Source of the DNA: Chitinophagales bacterium
GTDB lineage: Bacteria; Bacteroidota; Bacteroidia; Chitinophagales; CAIODY01
Assembly: GCA_947452995.1 (NCBI GenBank)
Contig: CANGEV010000014.1
Location: 1-64,000, forward strand
Length of the DNA stretch: 64,000 nt
Reading direction: 5' to 3'
Shown here piece after piece: positions 36,349-46,060 of this stretch. The translations under genes and the position numbers were made by a program. The notes beneath the pieces were generated by a model. That model was not told where the DNA came from. It worked only from the letters and a program-made list of their open reading frames with translations, and searched no databases. How positions within the stretch are numbered: the first letter of the stretch is position 1; each line of letters begins with the position of its first letter.

Positions 36349-36773
36349 TAATGAGAAGCGTTCTCGCTCACGTAAATTGTTTTTTCTGCTTGTTTATCAC
36401 TCGACACGTTCGTGGTGGTGAACGTTACACCACAATTGCCTTTTACACTTGCTTGCACGATTGGATCGTACCCTTCCGCATACAAATAACCACTCCCATA
36501 AAGCAAGGAATCGAAGCGCACATAGCCATTCGCATCTGCCGTTGCATGATAGTCGTATAGACTCGTATCAGCTCCGGGATAAGTATTGCAAATAAGTTTA
36601 TAATGAACGCGAATGTGCGCAATCGGATAGGTGTGATGAAGCGCCTGCACATACAGAGTGATAGGGCCTTTCATCTTTTGGGTAGTGGTAATAATGGTAG
36701 TGTCCTTCGTTGTCTTCCGACAGGCGAGCAGCAGTAGCAGCAACGACAATATGGAAAGGTTTTTAAAGGACAC
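36348..36773 (-). CDS. Small lipoprotein of unknown function
   Basis: 141 residues. Likely GTG start at 36773 (no in-frame ATG upstream of the lipobox). LSLLLLLLAC with Cys about residue 18. The mature part has a beta-rich look with a carboxypeptidase-regulatory-like feel: GPITLYVQALHHTYPIAHIRVHYKL, YDYHATADANGYVRFDSLLYGSGYLYAEGYDP. No family name is safe. It is followed by the GNAT and MBL genes in an overlapping series, and preceded by a large T9SS protein gene 17 bases upstream. Confidence 0.7.
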   Translation of the reverse strand: MSFKNLSILSLLLLLLACRKTTKDTTIITTTQKMKGPITLYVQALHHTYPIAHIRVHYKLICNTYPGADTSLYDYHATADANGYVRFDSLLYGSGYLYAEGYDPIVQASVKGNCGVTFTTTNVSSDKQAEKTIYVSENASH

Positions 36774-36790
36774 TACATTAAATTATTTTA

Positions 36791-39700
36791 TTAGTGACTA
36801 ACAACGAATTTGCGATTCAAGACTTGTTCGCCTTGACGCCAAACGGCCATATAGATGCCATCATTCAATTTAACAGGAATCACTGTATGACTTTGTGTCA
36901 ATGGATAACTTTGCATTAAAGCTCCATCAGCCGTATAAAGATACAGGGTCGCATTTAGGCTCAACTGATCTACGATAAGTGTTTTTTCCTCGTTAGCAAA
37001 GTGAATTGCTGCCGGAGTTGCTTTATCTAGGTTATTAACCGCTGTCGGCCAGTTTACACTGATTGTGTCGCAGAACTGATTCGAGCAGAAGCCATTCGTT
37101 GCCAACAAACAAACTGCGTAGTTGCCAGGGGCTGAATATGCGTGAATCGGATTCGTTAATGTGCTATTGAAGTTATCAGCACCAGACCATGTATATGAAG
37201 TAGCGCCTGAGCTTTGGTTTGTGAAGGAAACAAGTAAACCAGGATTCACTGTGTATTTGAATTTACTTACAGGAATACCATTGACTACTAAGTTGAAATT
37301 ACTTGGGTATGACACACAACCATTTTGTGTAACTATCAATGTAATTGGTTGCGTACCAGCACTCGGCCATGATACGTTATAAGGACCTTGACCTGCTCCG
37401 CTATTCACGATGCCGCCGTTAAAGCCCCACGTATAGCTAGCTGATGTGTCCGCGTTACCAGTATAACTTACAATACTTCCAACGTTCACGCAAACAGGAG
37501 AGATCGCATTGAAGGAAGATGTTGGCGTTTGGTAAACCATAACGGTGTCTACCTTAGTATTAGCGCCGCTGAAGTTGGCAACGGTAAGACTGATAATATG
37601 AATACCAGGTGTGCTAAAAGTAACCACAGGATTTTGAACATTGGATGTAGCAGGGATTGCGCCGCTGCCGAAGTTCCAGGTCCATGATGTTGGTACATTC
37701 AAACTTGAATCTGTAATGGCAACCGCAGAACCTGTACACCATTTTGCGCTGCCGTAGCCGAAATTGGCAAACGGAGTTCCACAATTATTCGGTGTAACAG
37801 CAACAGGCGTAGCCGTTTTAGAACAACCATACTGATCTGTAATGGTAAGTGTAACGTTGCCCGGAGCAAGGCTATTCCAAGCCACTTGATAAGGCCCCGC
37901 GCCATTACCACTATAAACAGTTCCACCACCCCATGTCCAAGCAAAGGTAGGTGTTGGAGGAGGGAACGAAGAAGGTGAGCAAGTGATCGTTACAGGCTGG
38001 CCTAGGCAAGGAGACGTATTCCCTACTGAAATAGTGATTGCAGGAGGATTTCCTACTGAAACGATTACTGAATCAGTTGAGGTACAGCCCGCAATAGGTT
38101 CTGTTACTGTTTCATAATAGGTTGTTGTAGCAGTTGGTGAAACGCTTGGATTAGCAGAATTTGCATTTGGCGTCAGACCAGCACTAGGGAACCAGTGATA
38201 GGTATTACCAGGAGTTGCGCTACCACCTAAAGAAACAACTGTAGAAGTCCCTGCGCAGATTGTGTCATTTGCTGCAACGTTATTGGAAGGATGACCGATA
38301 ACGTTAATCGTGATATACGCGGTATCATAACCAGCACCATCGCCAACAATCAAAGAAGCAATAAAGCTTCCGGTAGCCGCATATTGATGGAATGCGTTCG
38401 GAGCATAATCATGTGCTGAACCATCACCCCAATTCCAATCCCAGGTGATTACACCATTGTTACCACCATAAGATACATCCACTAATGTATCTACTTCTCC
38501 AAAACATTTGCTTAAAGTCGGTCCTTGCGGATACATCGCAGCTGTTAATGGAATAGGGTTACAGTTGATAATAGTAATTTGCTGTGACATGGTATTTTGA
38601 TTACCCACAGCATCTGTCAATGTTTCTGTGGCTGTATAAATACCTCCCATAGGGTAGTTCACTGCATGTGGTCCAGGGCCTGAAGCTGTTGCAGGAACAG
38701 GTACTGCTGGTCCACCGCCGAATGTCCATGAATAGGAAACAATCGGTACAATAGACATCATAGAGCTATCCGAATAGTAATAATTTACGCCATTGCAATA
38801 GGTAACAGGCGTTGCAGCACCTGGAGCCGCTGAAACTTTAGGCGGGAAGAAATAAGCTGTCGGAGCGCAATTCTGCGCATAGATTGGAGGAAAAGGATTC
38901 GCAGTTGAAGGACATTGACCAGCAGGATTACTAGCAGTAACAGAAACGTTTACCGTTCCTTGTGTATTAGGCAACTGAAAATAAAAGGGCCCTTGATTAG
39001 ATGCACTGCCAATATAGGTTGCAGCGCCATAATTCACATTATAAAGCATCCCTGAAATAGGGTTGTTCAAGGTCAAGGTATCGATTTCATTAGAGCAATA
39101 GGACCATGCTTGTTGTGAAACCGTAAAGGCTGCACTAGGCTTCGGATAAACCACAAATACATACGACTGACTATCCGCATTGGTGCCATAAACTGGAGGC
39201 AAGCCATTTGCTACCGCAAGGCCTGCAGTGATAGTGATAGGTGTTGATCCTGTATTGGAATAAATCGCTGAGATCGGACCAGCAGCAGACGACTGATGAC
39301 CAGTACCACCAACGATAGCACCAGCGCCAGTATTAGTAGCGTCAACATCCCACGCATAGGTCGTTGTGCCACCTGTGCCAGTTGAGGTATTATTAAAAGT
39401 TACCGTATCCCCAGAACATAAATACGTGAATGATGCGTTGTTACGTTTCATGTTGAAGTTAGCTACCGGAGCGGTAGAAGAGCCTGAACCAGGTGTCAGG
39501 ACTACTGAAGTAGTATAGACATGGTCGCCAGAATTGCTTGCGTTATTGTTTCCAGCGACACCTGCCGCATAGAAGGTGATATTACCTACGTTAGTAGCAG
39601 GAGGCGTCCAGTTGAACGTAAAAGTGTGGAATAGAGTTGATGTAACGCCGATAGAATGGGAAACATAGGTACGTCCACCACTCGTATTAAGGACAGTTCC

Positions 39701-40042
39701 GATACCGGCAGTAAGTGTTCCGATATTAAGATTACTCGGATCTAATGCAACTAATTGGAAGCCAAAACGTGTCATGCTCGCGTCAGATACTGTAACAGTA
39801 ACAGGTATCGAGGCCCCACCAGGAGAATAGGATGTAGCACCGCTATTTACAGATATCGCAGCTCCGCCACCCCCGCCATTCACGGCAGTCCCTGTATGAC
39901 AAGATCCACAATTGCTATTTCCAGGGGCTCCCGTATTCGCTACCGGAGGCGCTCCTGTAGTACCGTTGGAATAGAGATATTGCGTGCTCAACAATAAACC
40001 AAGCGTAGTAGCAATGGAAAGAAGCGCAATTTTTAGTTTCAT
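36791..40042 (-). CDS. Secreted PKD-repeat protein with CxxCH heme motif and T9SS tail
   Basis: 1,083 residues. Signal peptide (about 1-26), then NSNCGSCHTGTAVNG near residues 42-56, a single c-type heme-attachment motif (CGSCH). A beta-rich domain similar to the choice-of-anchor V type follows (about 60-190; FGFQLVALDPSNLNIG, GGRTYVSHSIG). Next come PKD-like modules with aromatic closing strands (e.g. YAWDVDATNTG, VSYSWTFGGG, WDWNWGDGSAHDY, PTFAWTWGGG, TSWTWNFGSG, YTWGFNGG), and a T9SS sorting end (NLDKATPAAIHFANEE to RKFVVSH). Probably a large surface or released adhesin-like protein, possibly heme-bearing. Confidence 0.82.
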   Translation of the reverse strand: MKLKIALLSIATTLGLLLSTQYLYSNGTTGAPPVANTGAPGNSNCGSCHTGTAVNGGGGGAAISVNSGATSYSPGGASIPVTVTVSDASMTRFGFQLVALDPSNLNIGTLTAGIGTVLNTSGGRTYVSHSIGVTSTLFHTFTFNWTPPATNVGNITFYAAGVAGNNNASNSGDHVYTTSVVLTPGSGSSTAPVANFNMKRNNASFTYLCSGDTVTFNNTSTGTGGTTTYAWDVDATNTGAGAIVGGTGHQSSAAGPISAIYSNTGSTPITITAGLAVANGLPPVYGTNADSQSYVFVVYPKPSAAFTVSQQAWSYCSNEIDTLTLNNPISGMLYNVNYGAATYIGSASNQGPFYFQLPNTQGTVNVSVTASNPAGQCPSTANPFPPIYAQNCAPTAYFFPPKVSAAPGAATPVTYCNGVNYYYSDSSMMSIVPIVSYSWTFGGGPAVPVPATASGPGPHAVNYPMGGIYTATETLTDAVGNQNTMSQQITIINCNPIPLTAAMYPQGPTLSKCFGEVDTLVDVSYGGNNGVITWDWNWGDGSAHDYAPNAFHQYAATGSFIASLIVGDGAGYDTAYITINVIGHPSNNVAANDTICAGTSTVVSLGGSATPGNTYHWFPSAGLTPNANSANPSVSPTATTTYYETVTEPIAGCTSTDSVIVSVGNPPAITISVGNTSPCLGQPVTITCSPSSFPPPTPTFAWTWGGGTVYSGNGAGPYQVAWNSLAPGNVTLTITDQYGCSKTATPVAVTPNNCGTPFANFGYGSAKWCTGSAVAITDSSLNVPTSWTWNFGSGAIPATSNVQNPVVTFSTPGIHIISLTVANFSGANTKVDTVMVYQTPTSSFNAISPVCVNVGSIVSYTGNADTSASYTWGFNGGIVNSGAGQGPYNVSWPSAGTQPITLIVTQNGCVSYPSNFNLVVNGIPVSKFKYTVNPGLLVSFTNQSSGATSYTWSGADNFNSTLTNPIHAYSAPGNYAVCLLATNGFCSNQFCDTISVNWPTAVNNLDKATPAAIHFANEEKTLIVDQLSLNATLYLYTADGALMQSYPLTQSHTVIPVKLNDGIYMAVWRQGEQVLNRKFVVSH

Positions 40043-40100
40043 AGAAGGACAGTTTTAAGTCTTATATCGTGGAAAATTAAGGAATTTCTTCCATATTCCC

Positions 40101-40149
40101 AAAAAGCAAAAACCCTCCCCCTTCGCCGTAAAAAACGAAGGGAAAGGGT
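40101..40149 (-). terminator. Rho-independent terminator
   Basis: Arms accctcccccttcg (40112-40125) and cgaagggaaagggt (40136-40149); on the minus strand a ttttt-rich run follows the stem. It ends the transcript of the 1,096-residue T9SS protein gene, which lies to its right. Confidence 0.75.
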
Positions 40150-40171
40150 CTTTTTATGATAAATCGTCTGA

Positions 40172-43100
40172 TTATTCTTTAACCCACTTGGCAATACCAA
40201 TGGCACGACCCTGTGCGTCATAAACACGAATCAAATAAATGCCTGAACTCAAGCCAGTTCCATCAATTTCATTCGTATTAGGTTCGCTGATTAAAACACG
40301 TCCACTCAAATCTTGCACTTCGTAACGAGCCGCTTTCAAACCAACGATTTGTGTCTTTTGTTCGCTCGGATTTGGTTGCAAATTGAAATGAAGTGTATTC
40401 AAACTAGCCATACCATCAGCAGCAACAAAATACTCACTTGTATCTGAGCAACCGATGCTATTTGTTTGAACTAATGAAACAGAACAAGGTCCTTGGTTCC
40501 AAGTGATGTTCACCGTATCGGTATTTTGACCTTGATTGATCGTACCTCCATAGACAATCCATGTGAACGTCACATTCGGGTCTGGGCTAGAAGCATAATA
40601 GCTATAGGCATTACCAAAAACGATGGTTGCTTGACCCACCACCACACCATGTGTCGGAGCAGGAAGTGCGGTAATAACGATACTTACTGGTGTCGCCTTA
40701 CAACCATAAACACTTGTCGCGTTAGCAGTATAAACGTTGCTTGCTGTTAGCGGGAAGGCTGTATTATTCACCGCGCCATTATCCCAATAGATAGAATCGT
40801 TAACACCCGCTGTGCTAGCGCTTAATGTCAACCATGCATTTGCACAAATCGTATCATTCGGCATAGCCATCGCAGTTAACGTCGGATTTTGATGAAGCAC
40901 TACTTGCACTGCCGTGTCTGTACCAACACAACCATTGCTGCTATTTGCATTCAAATTATAAGCACCTGCTTGCGTTGTAGCATAGGTTAAGCTTGTTGCA
41001 CCAGGAATTTGGAAACCGTTGCGTGTCCAGTTGGTAGTTGTTCCACCCGTAACCGTTGCAGTAAAAGTAATCGTATCACCAGGACAAAGATCCGGAGAAC
41101 GAGAAGTAGTGATATTTACGATTGGCGAAGGTTGAACATTCAATGTTACAGAATCAGAGACGCTACAACCAGCAGCATTTTTCACCACTACATAATATAA
41201 TGCTGTTCCAACGGTAGGATAAACAGTATCATTACGTGTTAAGGCTCCATTACTCCAAGTATAGGTATAACCGTTTCCAAAAGGGTTTCCACGCATGATA
41301 ACCATATTACCAGCACAAGCATTCGCGCTACCGCTGATGAAAGTGATTGCTTGTTTTGCTGGGTTAGTAGAAATCAAAACAGGTATACTTACTGAGGTAG
41401 CACAAGCGCCATTGCTCGCGGTAGCAACATAGGTTACCGTACTATTGTTTGCTCCGGTAGGAATTACCACAGCCGTATCGCCATTTGTACTTAATGTATT
41501 TGGATTTGGCGACCAAGTAAGTGAGGTAGTGTTTGTTGCAGACGCAATTAAAGTAACGGCAGCACCACTACAAGAAGTCGCTGAAGAAGGAGTTACCGAC
41601 AAGGTTGGTGGATTACCTGGAACAACCGTGATTGGCATAGTATCTTTCACGCTACAACCACCCGCAGTAGCTACAGTTACGATATAAAGGCCGCTTGCTG
41701 TCGGTGCGATCGTATCGTTACGTGTAGCAACGCCATTACTCCAAGTATAAGTATAACCAGTACCTGTTGGGTTACCGCGTAAGATGATGGTTGTGCCGGA
41801 GCATACAGTATCATTACCTGATAAAATAGTAATCGGCGATTTAGTTGGTGGCGTATTGACCGTTACCGTTACAGTAGCTGTGCCCGGACAAGCACCATTG
41901 GAGCCTGTAACAGTATAGTTTGTTGTTCCAAAAGGAGAGGCGAAAACAGTATCACTTGTTGTAGTATTCAAACCTGTAGCAGGTGTCCATGAATAAGTGC
42001 TAGCACCTGAAGCAACCAACATTAAAGGTGTTCCTACGCAATAGGTTCCCGCAGCAGGTGACACAGTTATTAAAGGGACACTTCCTGTATTAACTACAAT
42101 AGTGATCGTATCGGTATTCGAACATCCTGAGGTAGTGCTAGTTACTGTTACGCCATAAACCGTAGTTACGGTTGGTGCTACTGTATCACGGCGTGTTGTA
42201 TGTCCATCTGTCCACGAATAAGTAACCGTGCCACCTGTAGGAGCTGTAAGAATAACGGTGCTACCGGCACAAATTGTATTGCCAGCAACGTTAGAGGTAA
42301 TGGTTGCATTCGGAGCTGTACGAACTGTCAAAGTAATATTACCAGTACCTTTACAGCCATTCGCATCCGTACCAACAATTGTATAATTCGTTGTAGTCGT
42401 CGGGGCAACGTAAACAGAATCTGCGTTAGCATTTCCACTCACAAAAGCTGGTGTCCAAGTATAGGTTAAGGCACCTGTAGCGGTAATGAGTGTGTTACCA
42501 GCGTTCGAACAAACAGGGTTAGCTGCTGCTGTCGCTGTAACAGTCGGATTAGGGGTTGCAATTACAACCACCGAATCAACGGGCGTAAGATAAGTCAAGC
42601 CTGAAGCGGAGCAGGTTACAGTACATTGATAATAGGTCGTTGCAGTGATTGTACCTGTTGTCGCGGTGGCACTATTAGTACCGAAATTAGTAAACGGACC
42701 AGCAATAGTACTTGCAGAAGCCCATTGATATGAAATACCGCCTACGCCGCTAATTGGAGCAGTAAGACTTAAATTAGAAGATCCAGTACCTCCACAAATT
42801 TTAGTTGTGCTCAATACAATTGAACCAACATTCGGTGTACCGGTACATTGATTTGGATAAGTATCCCATTCTACATCATCAATATAAATACGAACGCCAC
42901 CACGACAAGTACCACGGATGATTACATAGTTTGTTGCGCCTGTAAAGCTTGCAGGGAAATTGAAGCTATATTGCGCCCAACGGTTTGTAGCCTGGGTATC
43001 AGGAATATTTAAAAAACGATTACGTGCTACGGTACCAATCTTCGTCGCGTTCACCGTATCTGCGCTTGTATTCACAAATACATCAATACTGTCTACGTTC

Positions 43101-43462
43101 GCCAACAAGGTACTGTCGCGGTACATCCAAAAGCGGATACCTGCGCTGTTTGTTGAACGGTTGCTCAGATCAAAAACTGGCGTAATCATCGCTTGTTGCG
43201 TTCCGATAGCTGTACCGGTGGAACTCGAGCGATAAGAAGCCATGCCCGTACCTGAATGAGGTAACAAAGCGCCATTCGGAGCAACGCCATTGGTACGGCG
43301 TGTCCATACGGCCTGACTAGCAGTAGTGGCAGGGTAAAGCACCCAACCAGCAGGAGCAAAGGTCGCTCCGTCAAAGCTTTCCGTCTTAACAGTTACTTGC
43401 GCATCAGCTGAAGAAGCAAGCAATAATAGGAAAGCAAAAAGAATAGTAAATAATTTTTGCAT
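40172..43462 (-). CDS. Large secreted Ig/PKD-like repeat protein with T9SS tail
   Basis: 1,096 residues. Signal peptide (1-21, SSADAQ). N-terminal choice-of-anchor J/MAM-like domain (about 25-205; ESFDGATFAPAGW, FDLSNRSTNSAGIRFWMYRDS, YIDDVEWDTYPNQC). Then about nine Ig-like modules of ~85 residues with recurring phrases such as GYTYTWSNGVATRNDTIAPT and GYTYTWSNGALTRNDTVYPT and CSGTTIILRGNP, showing recent internal duplication. The end has a T9SS type A sorting domain (LQPNPSEQKTQIVGLKAA to GIAKWVKE). Its place on the surface and binding partner are unknown. Single-gene transcript with its own terminator. Confidence 0.85.
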   Translation of the reverse strand: MQKLFTILFAFLLLLASSADAQVTVKTESFDGATFAPAGWVLYPATTASQAVWTRRTNGVAPNGALLPHSGTGMASYRSSSTGTAIGTQQAMITPVFDLSNRSTNSAGIRFWMYRDSTLLANVDSIDVFVNTSADTVNATKIGTVARNRFLNIPDTQATNRWAQYSFNFPASFTGATNYVIIRGTCRGGVRIYIDDVEWDTYPNQCTGTPNVGSIVLSTTKICGGTGSSNLSLTAPISGVGGISYQWASASTIAGPFTNFGTNSATATTGTITATTYYQCTVTCSASGLTYLTPVDSVVVIATPNPTVTATAAANPVCSNAGNTLITATGALTYTWTPAFVSGNANADSVYVAPTTTTNYTIVGTDANGCKGTGNITLTVRTAPNATITSNVAGNTICAGSTVILTAPTGGTVTYSWTDGHTTRRDTVAPTVTTVYGVTVTSTTSGCSNTDTITIVVNTGSVPLITVSPAAGTYCVGTPLMLVASGASTYSWTPATGLNTTTSDTVFASPFGTTNYTVTGSNGACPGTATVTVTVNTPPTKSPITILSGNDTVCSGTTIILRGNPTGTGYTYTWSNGVATRNDTIAPTASGLYIVTVATAGGCSVKDTMPITVVPGNPPTLSVTPSSATSCSGAAVTLIASATNTTSLTWSPNPNTLSTNGDTAVVIPTGANNSTVTYVATASNGACATSVSIPVLISTNPAKQAITFISGSANACAGNMVIMRGNPFGNGYTYTWSNGALTRNDTVYPTVGTALYYVVVKNAAGCSVSDSVTLNVQPSPIVNITTSRSPDLCPGDTITFTATVTGGTTTNWTRNGFQIPGATSLTYATTQAGAYNLNANSSNGCVGTDTAVQVVLHQNPTLTAMAMPNDTICANAWLTLSASTAGVNDSIYWDNGAVNNTAFPLTASNVYTANATSVYGCKATPVSIVITALPAPTHGVVVGQATIVFGNAYSYYASSPDPNVTFTWIVYGGTINQGQNTDTVNITWNQGPCSVSLVQTNSIGCSDTSEYFVAADGMASLNTLHFNLQPNPSEQKTQIVGLKAARYEVQDLSGRVLISEPNTNEIDGTGLSSGIYLIRVYDAQGRAIGIAKWVKE

Positions 43463-43645
43463 GAATGGTAGTTTTATAAGTCCCGAATATGCTAAACTTT
43501 AGTCAAGTTTTATACTATAATCGGTGAAAAAGAAGCAATTACCTTCAATTTTTAAATTTTAACAGATCGTTGTGCTTGAACCGGATTAAAATCATACATT
43601 TTCCAACAATAGTGTACTACATTTAGGCTCTTATAATTGAATGCT

Positions 43646-44959
43646 ATGCGCATCCTCCTTTGGATATCCTTATTATGTAGTTCTGTTAATTTATTCGCGC
43701 AGAACAGCCTTGTTATCTCAGACTTGCAAACCCTGAAAAATTACGCAGAAACGCATTCAGCTAATTTTAAAAATGCCAATGAAAGTGTTTTGCTAGCAAC
43801 GTATACGCGCATCGCTTCTCAATGGGGCGTGGTCAATCTAACAGGTAATGCAAACGCCTCCCTATTAGATAATGCGAACCTGCCACAGAGTTTTATACCG
43901 GCAGAATTTTTCGGCGGAAAGCCAGGGACATTCAAAACAGTAACTTTTGGGCAACAATACGTTAGTAATCTTACACTCAATCCGCAACTAGATATCGTCA
44001 ACCCTAGTTTGTGGGCGCGTATCCAAACGGCCAAAGCGAATGAGGCTTTAAGTAAAGCAAATCGACTTATCACAAAAAAAAATCTTTTAGAAAGCGTGGC
44101 TGCAGCCTATTATAATGTGCTCAGTTTACAAGAGCAATTAAAGTCAAGTCGTACGTTATTAGGCAATAATGATACGCTTGTTGGTATTATTACTTTCAAA
44201 TACAACGAAGGAATACTTCGCGTTCAAGACCTAAACAATATTCAAGCCAATCAACTTTTAATTAGCGACAAAGTACAACAGCTCGAAAAACAATTACAAA
44301 TCCAAATTGGGATTCTAAAAGGATTATGTGATATTCCTATGAATACGGAGCTACAATTCGATGAACAGCTTTCATTACCCTATGCAAATGTCGTTGATCC
44401 TATAAAAGCGACTGCTAGCCTACTCACGCTTCAAGGTAGGATGCAAGAAAAATATCAGCAGCAAATACTAAATGCCGATAAACTTTGGTTATTACCAAAT
44501 ATCAGTTTGGTAAGTAATTTTATGGTTCAACAAAACACAAACAATCATTTCTTTGATGAGCAAAAAGTATATTTCTCCAATTATTATGGCTTACGTTTGA
44601 GTATGCCAATTGTCCCGGATGTCAACAAAATTGCGAATGTACGTAACGATAGAATCAATTGGCAGATGGCTCGTAACAACGCACAGCACGCAGCTTTACA
44701 AGACAGCATTAATAATCGTCAACTAGAGTTAGAATATGATAAGGCGTTCAATACATGGCGGAATACCCTACTTATCGAACGATTAAAGGAAGATAGCTAT
44801 CAACGCAATCTAACTATTTACAAGGAGGGAATTTTTTCGTCCTTCGAACTAATTAGCTCACTCAACGAATGGCTAAATGCAAAACTAAATACAGAGAGCG
44901 CTGCAGCTGCCTTTCAGTATGCAAAAGCACGCATCATACTTCAAAACTCGATTCAATAA
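43646..44959 (+). CDS. TolC-family outer-membrane efflux protein
   Basis: 437 residues from the ATG at 43646; the longer frame starts at a TTG (43637). Signal peptide MRILLWISLLCSSVNLFAQ. Two TolC repeats of coiled-coil helices and barrel strands: AETHSANFKNANESVLLATY, LTLNPQLDIVNPSLWARIQTA, VAAAYYNVLSLQEQLKSSRTLL, then NDRINWQMARNNAQHAALQDS and the ELISSLNEWLNAKLNTESAAAAFQYAKARI repeat. Outer-membrane exit duct of a tripartite efflux system. First gene of a five-gene plus-strand operon. Confidence 0.85.
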   Translation: MRILLWISLLCSSVNLFAQNSLVISDLQTLKNYAETHSANFKNANESVLLATYTRIASQWGVVNLTGNANASLLDNANLPQSFIPAEFFGGKPGTFKTVTFGQQYVSNLTLNPQLDIVNPSLWARIQTAKANEALSKANRLITKKNLLESVAAAYYNVLSLQEQLKSSRTLLGNNDTLVGIITFKYNEGILRVQDLNNIQANQLLISDKVQQLEKQLQIQIGILKGLCDIPMNTELQFDEQLSLPYANVVDPIKATASLLTLQGRMQEKYQQQILNADKLWLLPNISLVSNFMVQQNTNNHFFDEQKVYFSNYYGLRLSMPIVPDVNKIANVRNDRINWQMARNNAQHAALQDSINNRQLELEYDKAFNTWRNTLLIERLKEDSYQRNLTIYKEGIFSSFELISSLNEWLNAKLNTESAAAAFQYAKARIILQNSIQ

Positions 44960-44963
44960 ACAC

Positions 44964-46055
44964 ATGAAAAAATATACTTTCCTACTCGGTGCGAGCATCT
45001 TCCTAATGGCTTGCGGCACAAAAGTAAAAAGCATTCATCCAGAAAAGAAAGACATCACCGAAATGGTCTTTGCTTCTGGTGTTTTAGAAGCGGATGACCA
45101 ATACAATCTTACGGCACAAACCGATGGCTATATTTCAAAATTGAATTTTCAAGAAGGTGATATTGTAAAAGAAGGGCAATTGATGGTGGTGATCGATAAT
45201 TCACAAAATATCGTCAACGCAACGAATAGCGAAGCCTTACATCAAATTGCGCGCGATAATACTTCCGAGAAAGCACCACAGCTACAACAAATTGAAGCAA
45301 ATCTACAAGCTGCGATAAAAAAGACACAGGAAGATAAGTTACAAGCACAGCGTTACGAACGTTTATATTATCAACGGAGTGTTTCTAAAGTTGAGTTTGA
45401 AAATGCACAGTTGGCTGCTAGTACTTCACAAGCAAATGCAGACGCCTTACATCATCAATATGAAGCATTAAAAGTAAGCGCCCGTCAACAGGAAATTGCA
45501 CAACGAAATAATAGTCGACTAAGTGCTATCATTCAAGATCAAAACAATGTACGAGCTTTGTCGAATGCGCGTGTATATGAACGTCGTAAGCAGTTGGGTG
45601 ATTATGTGCGCAAAGGTGATATCATCGCTGTTTTGGGAAATCCGCAATTAATTTATGCGAAGGTGAATGTAGATGAAACAAGCATGAGTAAGGTGAAAGA
45701 AGGACAAAGCTGCGTAATACGTTTGAACACGAATAAAGAAAAAACATATCACGCGAGCGTGCATCAACTCATGCCCAAATTCGATCAGAGCTCATTGAGT
45801 TATATTGTCAAACTTTATTTCACCGATAGCCTCGACTTTCCTTTGGTGGGGACACAGTTAGAGGCGAATATTATTGTAGGTGAACGAAAACAAGTGCTCA
45901 TCATTCCTAAATCATATCTCGACTACGGTAATAAAGTAACCTTGGCAAAAGATAAAAAACAAATCGTTGTTAAAACAGGACTGCTTTCAAACGACTATGT
46001 AGAAGTAACAGAAGGATTAAGTGAATCGGATGAGTTAGTAGAAAATTTAAAATAA
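44964..46055 (+). CDS. HlyD-family periplasmic adaptor, lipoprotein
   Basis: 363 residues from ATG at 44964 (the longer frame overlaps tolC). Lipobox IFLMACG, Cys about 15. Lipoyl/barrel-sandwich half (GYISKLNFQEGDIVKEGQLMVVID), an alpha hairpin rich in Gln (APQLQQIEANLQAAIKKTQED), the second lipoyl half (ARVYERRKQLGDYVRKGDIIAVLG), a beta-barrel domain and a final membrane-proximal part. RND/MacA-type adaptor linking the inner-membrane pump to TolC. It begins 4 bases after the tolC stop. Confidence 0.9.
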   Translation: MKKYTFLLGASIFLMACGTKVKSIHPEKKDITEMVFASGVLEADDQYNLTAQTDGYISKLNFQEGDIVKEGQLMVVIDNSQNIVNATNSEALHQIARDNTSEKAPQLQQIEANLQAAIKKTQEDKLQAQRYERLYYQRSVSKVEFENAQLAASTSQANADALHHQYEALKVSARQQEIAQRNNSRLSAIIQDQNNVRALSNARVYERRKQLGDYVRKGDIIAVLGNPQLIYAKVNVDETSMSKVKEGQSCVIRLNTNKEKTYHASVHQLMPKFDQSSLSYIVKLYFTDSLDFPLVGTQLEANIIVGERKQVLIIPKSYLDYGNKVTLAKDKKQIVVKTGLLSNDYVEVTEGLSESDELVENLK

Positions 46056-46060
46056 ACCGG

